DNA of 64,000 bases, from assembly GCF_019266065.1 (NCBI RefSeq), contig NZ_LPNR01000128.1, positions 152,410 to 216,409 on the forward strand, written 5' to 3'. The notes beneath the pieces are model-generated. The model was given only the letters and a program-made list of their open reading frames with translations, searched no databases and had not been told where the DNA came from. How positions within the stretch are numbered: position 1 is the stretch's first letter; each line of letters begins with the position of its first letter. Position numbers and translations under genes: made by a program. Origin of the DNA: Nocardia sp. MH4 (GTDB lineage Bacteria > Actinomycetota > Actinomycetes > Mycobacteriales > Mycobacteriaceae). Of the stretch, positions 62,661 to 64,000 are shown in pieces.

Positions 62661-64000
62661 TGAGCGAACCGGACCCGCCGGCGGCGGACTACCGCCCCCT
62701 CGTACTCGATCCGGCCGACCCCACCGACGCGGCAACTCTGCGGCAGCTCGCCGCGGCCCCCGGCGTCAGCACGCACGACCTGCGTGCGGGCCTGCGCGCC
62801 GAATTGGACCGGCTCACCGGACTCCCGCCGGGTCTCGACCCGGCCGCGGAACGCTGGGTGTACTACCCGTGGCGACACGCGCTGGTCGTGATCCTCGGCC
62901 CCGACGCGTTCCGGGTGATCCGCTCCGATCGCAACCGCAACAAGCTCACCAGGGCCGAACAGGAACGCCTCGGCGGGCTGACGGTCGGCGTGGTCGGGCA
63001 GAGCGTCGGCCATTCGGTCGCCTACACCCTGGCGCTGGAAGGCGCGTGCGGGCTGCTCCGGCTGGCCGACTTCGACACCATCGAGCTGTCGAACCTGAAC
63101 CGGGTGCCGGGCGGGCTCTTCGACATCGGTGTCAACAAGGCCGTGGTCACCGCGCGCCGGATCGCCGAACTCGACCCCTTCCTGCCGGTGGAGATCTGGC
63201 CCGCCGGCGTGCTGGCCGACACCGCCGACGACTTCCTCGACGGGCTCTCGGTGATCGTCGAGGAATGCGATTCGCTCGACATCAAGTTCGCGGTCCGCGA
63301 GGCCGCGCGCAGGCACCGGATCCCGCTGCTGATGGACACCAGCGACCGCGGGCTCTTCGACGTCGAGCGCTACGACCTGGAACCGGGCCGCGAGCCCTTC
63401 CACGGGCTGCTCGGCGCGACCACCGGCGCCCAACTGGCCGACCTGGACACCAGGGCGAAGGCGCCGCACGTGCTGCGCATCCTCGATCCGGGCCAGCTGT
63501 CCTCGCGGATGGCGGCCAGCATGGCCGAGATCGGTGAAACGATCACCACCTGGCCGCAATTGGGCAGCGACGTGCAACTGGGCGCCGCCATCGTGACCGC
63601 GGCGGTGCGCCGGATCGGGCTCGGCGCCAAGCTGTCCTCCGGCCGGACCCGCGTCGACCTGGAGGCGGCGCTGGATTCCCTCGCCGAGCCCGGCTACCTC
63701 GACGACGGCGTCGAGACCGCCCCCGAGCCGCCCGCCGACGAACCTCCGCCCGCCGACCCGGTCGCCGCGATCCTGGCCTGCGCCCAGCGCGCGCCCTCGG
63801 GCGGCAACGTGCAGCCCTGGCGGTTGCGCGGCAGCACGGAATTGATCGAGATCGCCCTGGACCCGGCCGGTTCGACCGCGATGGACATCGCCCTGCGCGG
63901 CAGTGCCGTCGCGGTGGGGGCCGCGCTGTACAACGCCCGCGCCGCCGCGGCCGCGCACGGCCTGCTCGGCGAGCCGGAGCTGCGCGTCGACGACCCGGCC
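62660..64000 (+). CDS. Rv1355c-like ThiF/E1 plus nitroreductase protein, 3' end outside window
   Basis: At least 447 codons open to the window edge. Residues about 100-330 form a ThiF/E1-like adenylating domain: 'GVVGQSVGHSVAYTLALEG', 'DFDTIELSNLNR' (the N-L-N-R ATP-site motif), 'IVEECDSLDIKFAVRE'. From about residue 365 a nitroreductase-like domain begins ('AILACAQRAPSGGNVQPWRL'). This fusion is that of M. tuberculosis Rv1355c (named MoeY). There is no obvious E1 catalytic Cys in the visible part. Biological role unknown. Confidence 0.85.
   Translation, partial: MSEPDPPAADYRPLVLDPADPTDAATLRQLAAAPGVSTHDLRAGLRAELDRLTGLPPGLDPAAERWVYYPWRHALVVILGPDAFRVIRSDRNRNKLTRAEQERLGGLTVGVVGQSVGHSVAYTLALEGACGLLRLADFDTIELSNLNRVPGGLFDIGVNKAVVTARRIAELDPFLPVEIWPAGVLADTADDFLDGLSVIVEECDSLDIKFAVREAARRHRIPLLMDTSDRGLFDVERYDLEPGREPFHGLLGATTGAQLADLDTRAKAPHVLRILDPGQLSSRMAASMAEIGETITTWPQLGSDVQLGAAIVTAAVRRIGLGAKLSSGRTRVDLEAALDSLAEPGYLDDGVETAPEPPADEPPPADPVAAILACAQRAPSGGNVQPWRLRGSTELIEIALDPAGSTAMDIALRGSAVAVGAALYNARAAAAAHGLLGEPELRVDDPA

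Overview
The window looks like chromosome from a mycolate-type actinomycete close to Nocardia or Rhodococcus. The grounds are a complete yrbE-mce operon, an antigen-85-like esterase, an Rv1355c-like ThiF/nitroreductase protein, several cytochromes P450, TetR/SARP regulators and high GC. No species can be named from the sequence alone. Two parts differ in character. Positions 1 to about 46.5 kb have lower GC, mixed codon use and many decayed insertion sequences and broken genes. Positions 46.5-64 kb are uniformly GC-rich and tightly packed, like core chromosome. The boundary coincides with the 3' end of a tRNA(Ala)-like gene (46473-46501) followed by a strong hairpin, so the left part is best read as an old, eroded integrative island whose right attachment end is in view.

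Island, left to right. (i) A diiron AurF-like oxygenase faces a DUF4873 protein and a DHA2 exporter across a divergent promoter (0.1-3.4 kb). (ii) Dead ISL3 and IS5 elements follow (3.6-5.6 kb). (iii) A long minus-strand oxidation cluster runs from 18.2 down to 5.8 kb: ferredoxin, CYP153-type alkane hydroxylase, ferredoxin reductase, second P450, transglutaminase-like protein, aldehyde dehydrogenase, SDR, BtrH-like protein, fatty acyl-CoA ligase, hotdog thioesterase and third P450. A divergent AraC regulator sits at its head. These genes could carry an alkane or alkyl chain through alcohol, aldehyde and acid to acyl-CoA. (iv) A TetR/MFS/UspA/thioesterase module (19.8-23.2 kb) holds paralogues of the MFS and thioesterase of the first cluster. 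(v) A globin-coupled STAS sensor follows. (vi) Two IS5 remnants lie head to head, then an atypical Baeyer-Villiger-like monooxygenase with a ferritin-like diiron protein. (vii) Two TetR genes precede a PaaI thioesterase and a hydrolase. (viii) Nested IS3 and IS30 remnants carry an 8-bp tandem repeat. (ix) A complete mce operon (yrbEAB, mceA-F, an Mce-associated protein and a hydrolase; 33.9-43.5 kb) has a clear promoter and operator candidate. (x) The last 3 kb are relics: two frameshifted NAD(P)-binding genes, a DoxX fragment, an ImmA/IrrE protease fragment, a phased array of GTGCGCAC palindromes and four 10-bp direct repeats, up to the tRNA end.

Core side. A GT-C glycosyltransferase and a GtrA protein are followed by a DrrAB-like ABC exporter, a large SARP/AfsR-type regulator, a DUF4097-like protein and a P450. 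Three promoters here (GtrA, ABC exporter, DUF4097-P450) share the same architecture: 11-12-bp-spaced GTGTCAG/GCGTCAG heptamers, then 8 nt, then a conserved GCGAC(A/G)GT element. This defines a local SARP regulon directly from sequence. An EmrB-type exporter, an Ag85-like secreted esterase, a YfhO membrane protein, two stand-alone effector-binding-domain proteins and a 32-codon ORF coupled to the Rv1355c-like gene (cut by the window end) complete the region.

All functional names rest on motif recognition by eye. No search or computation was run.
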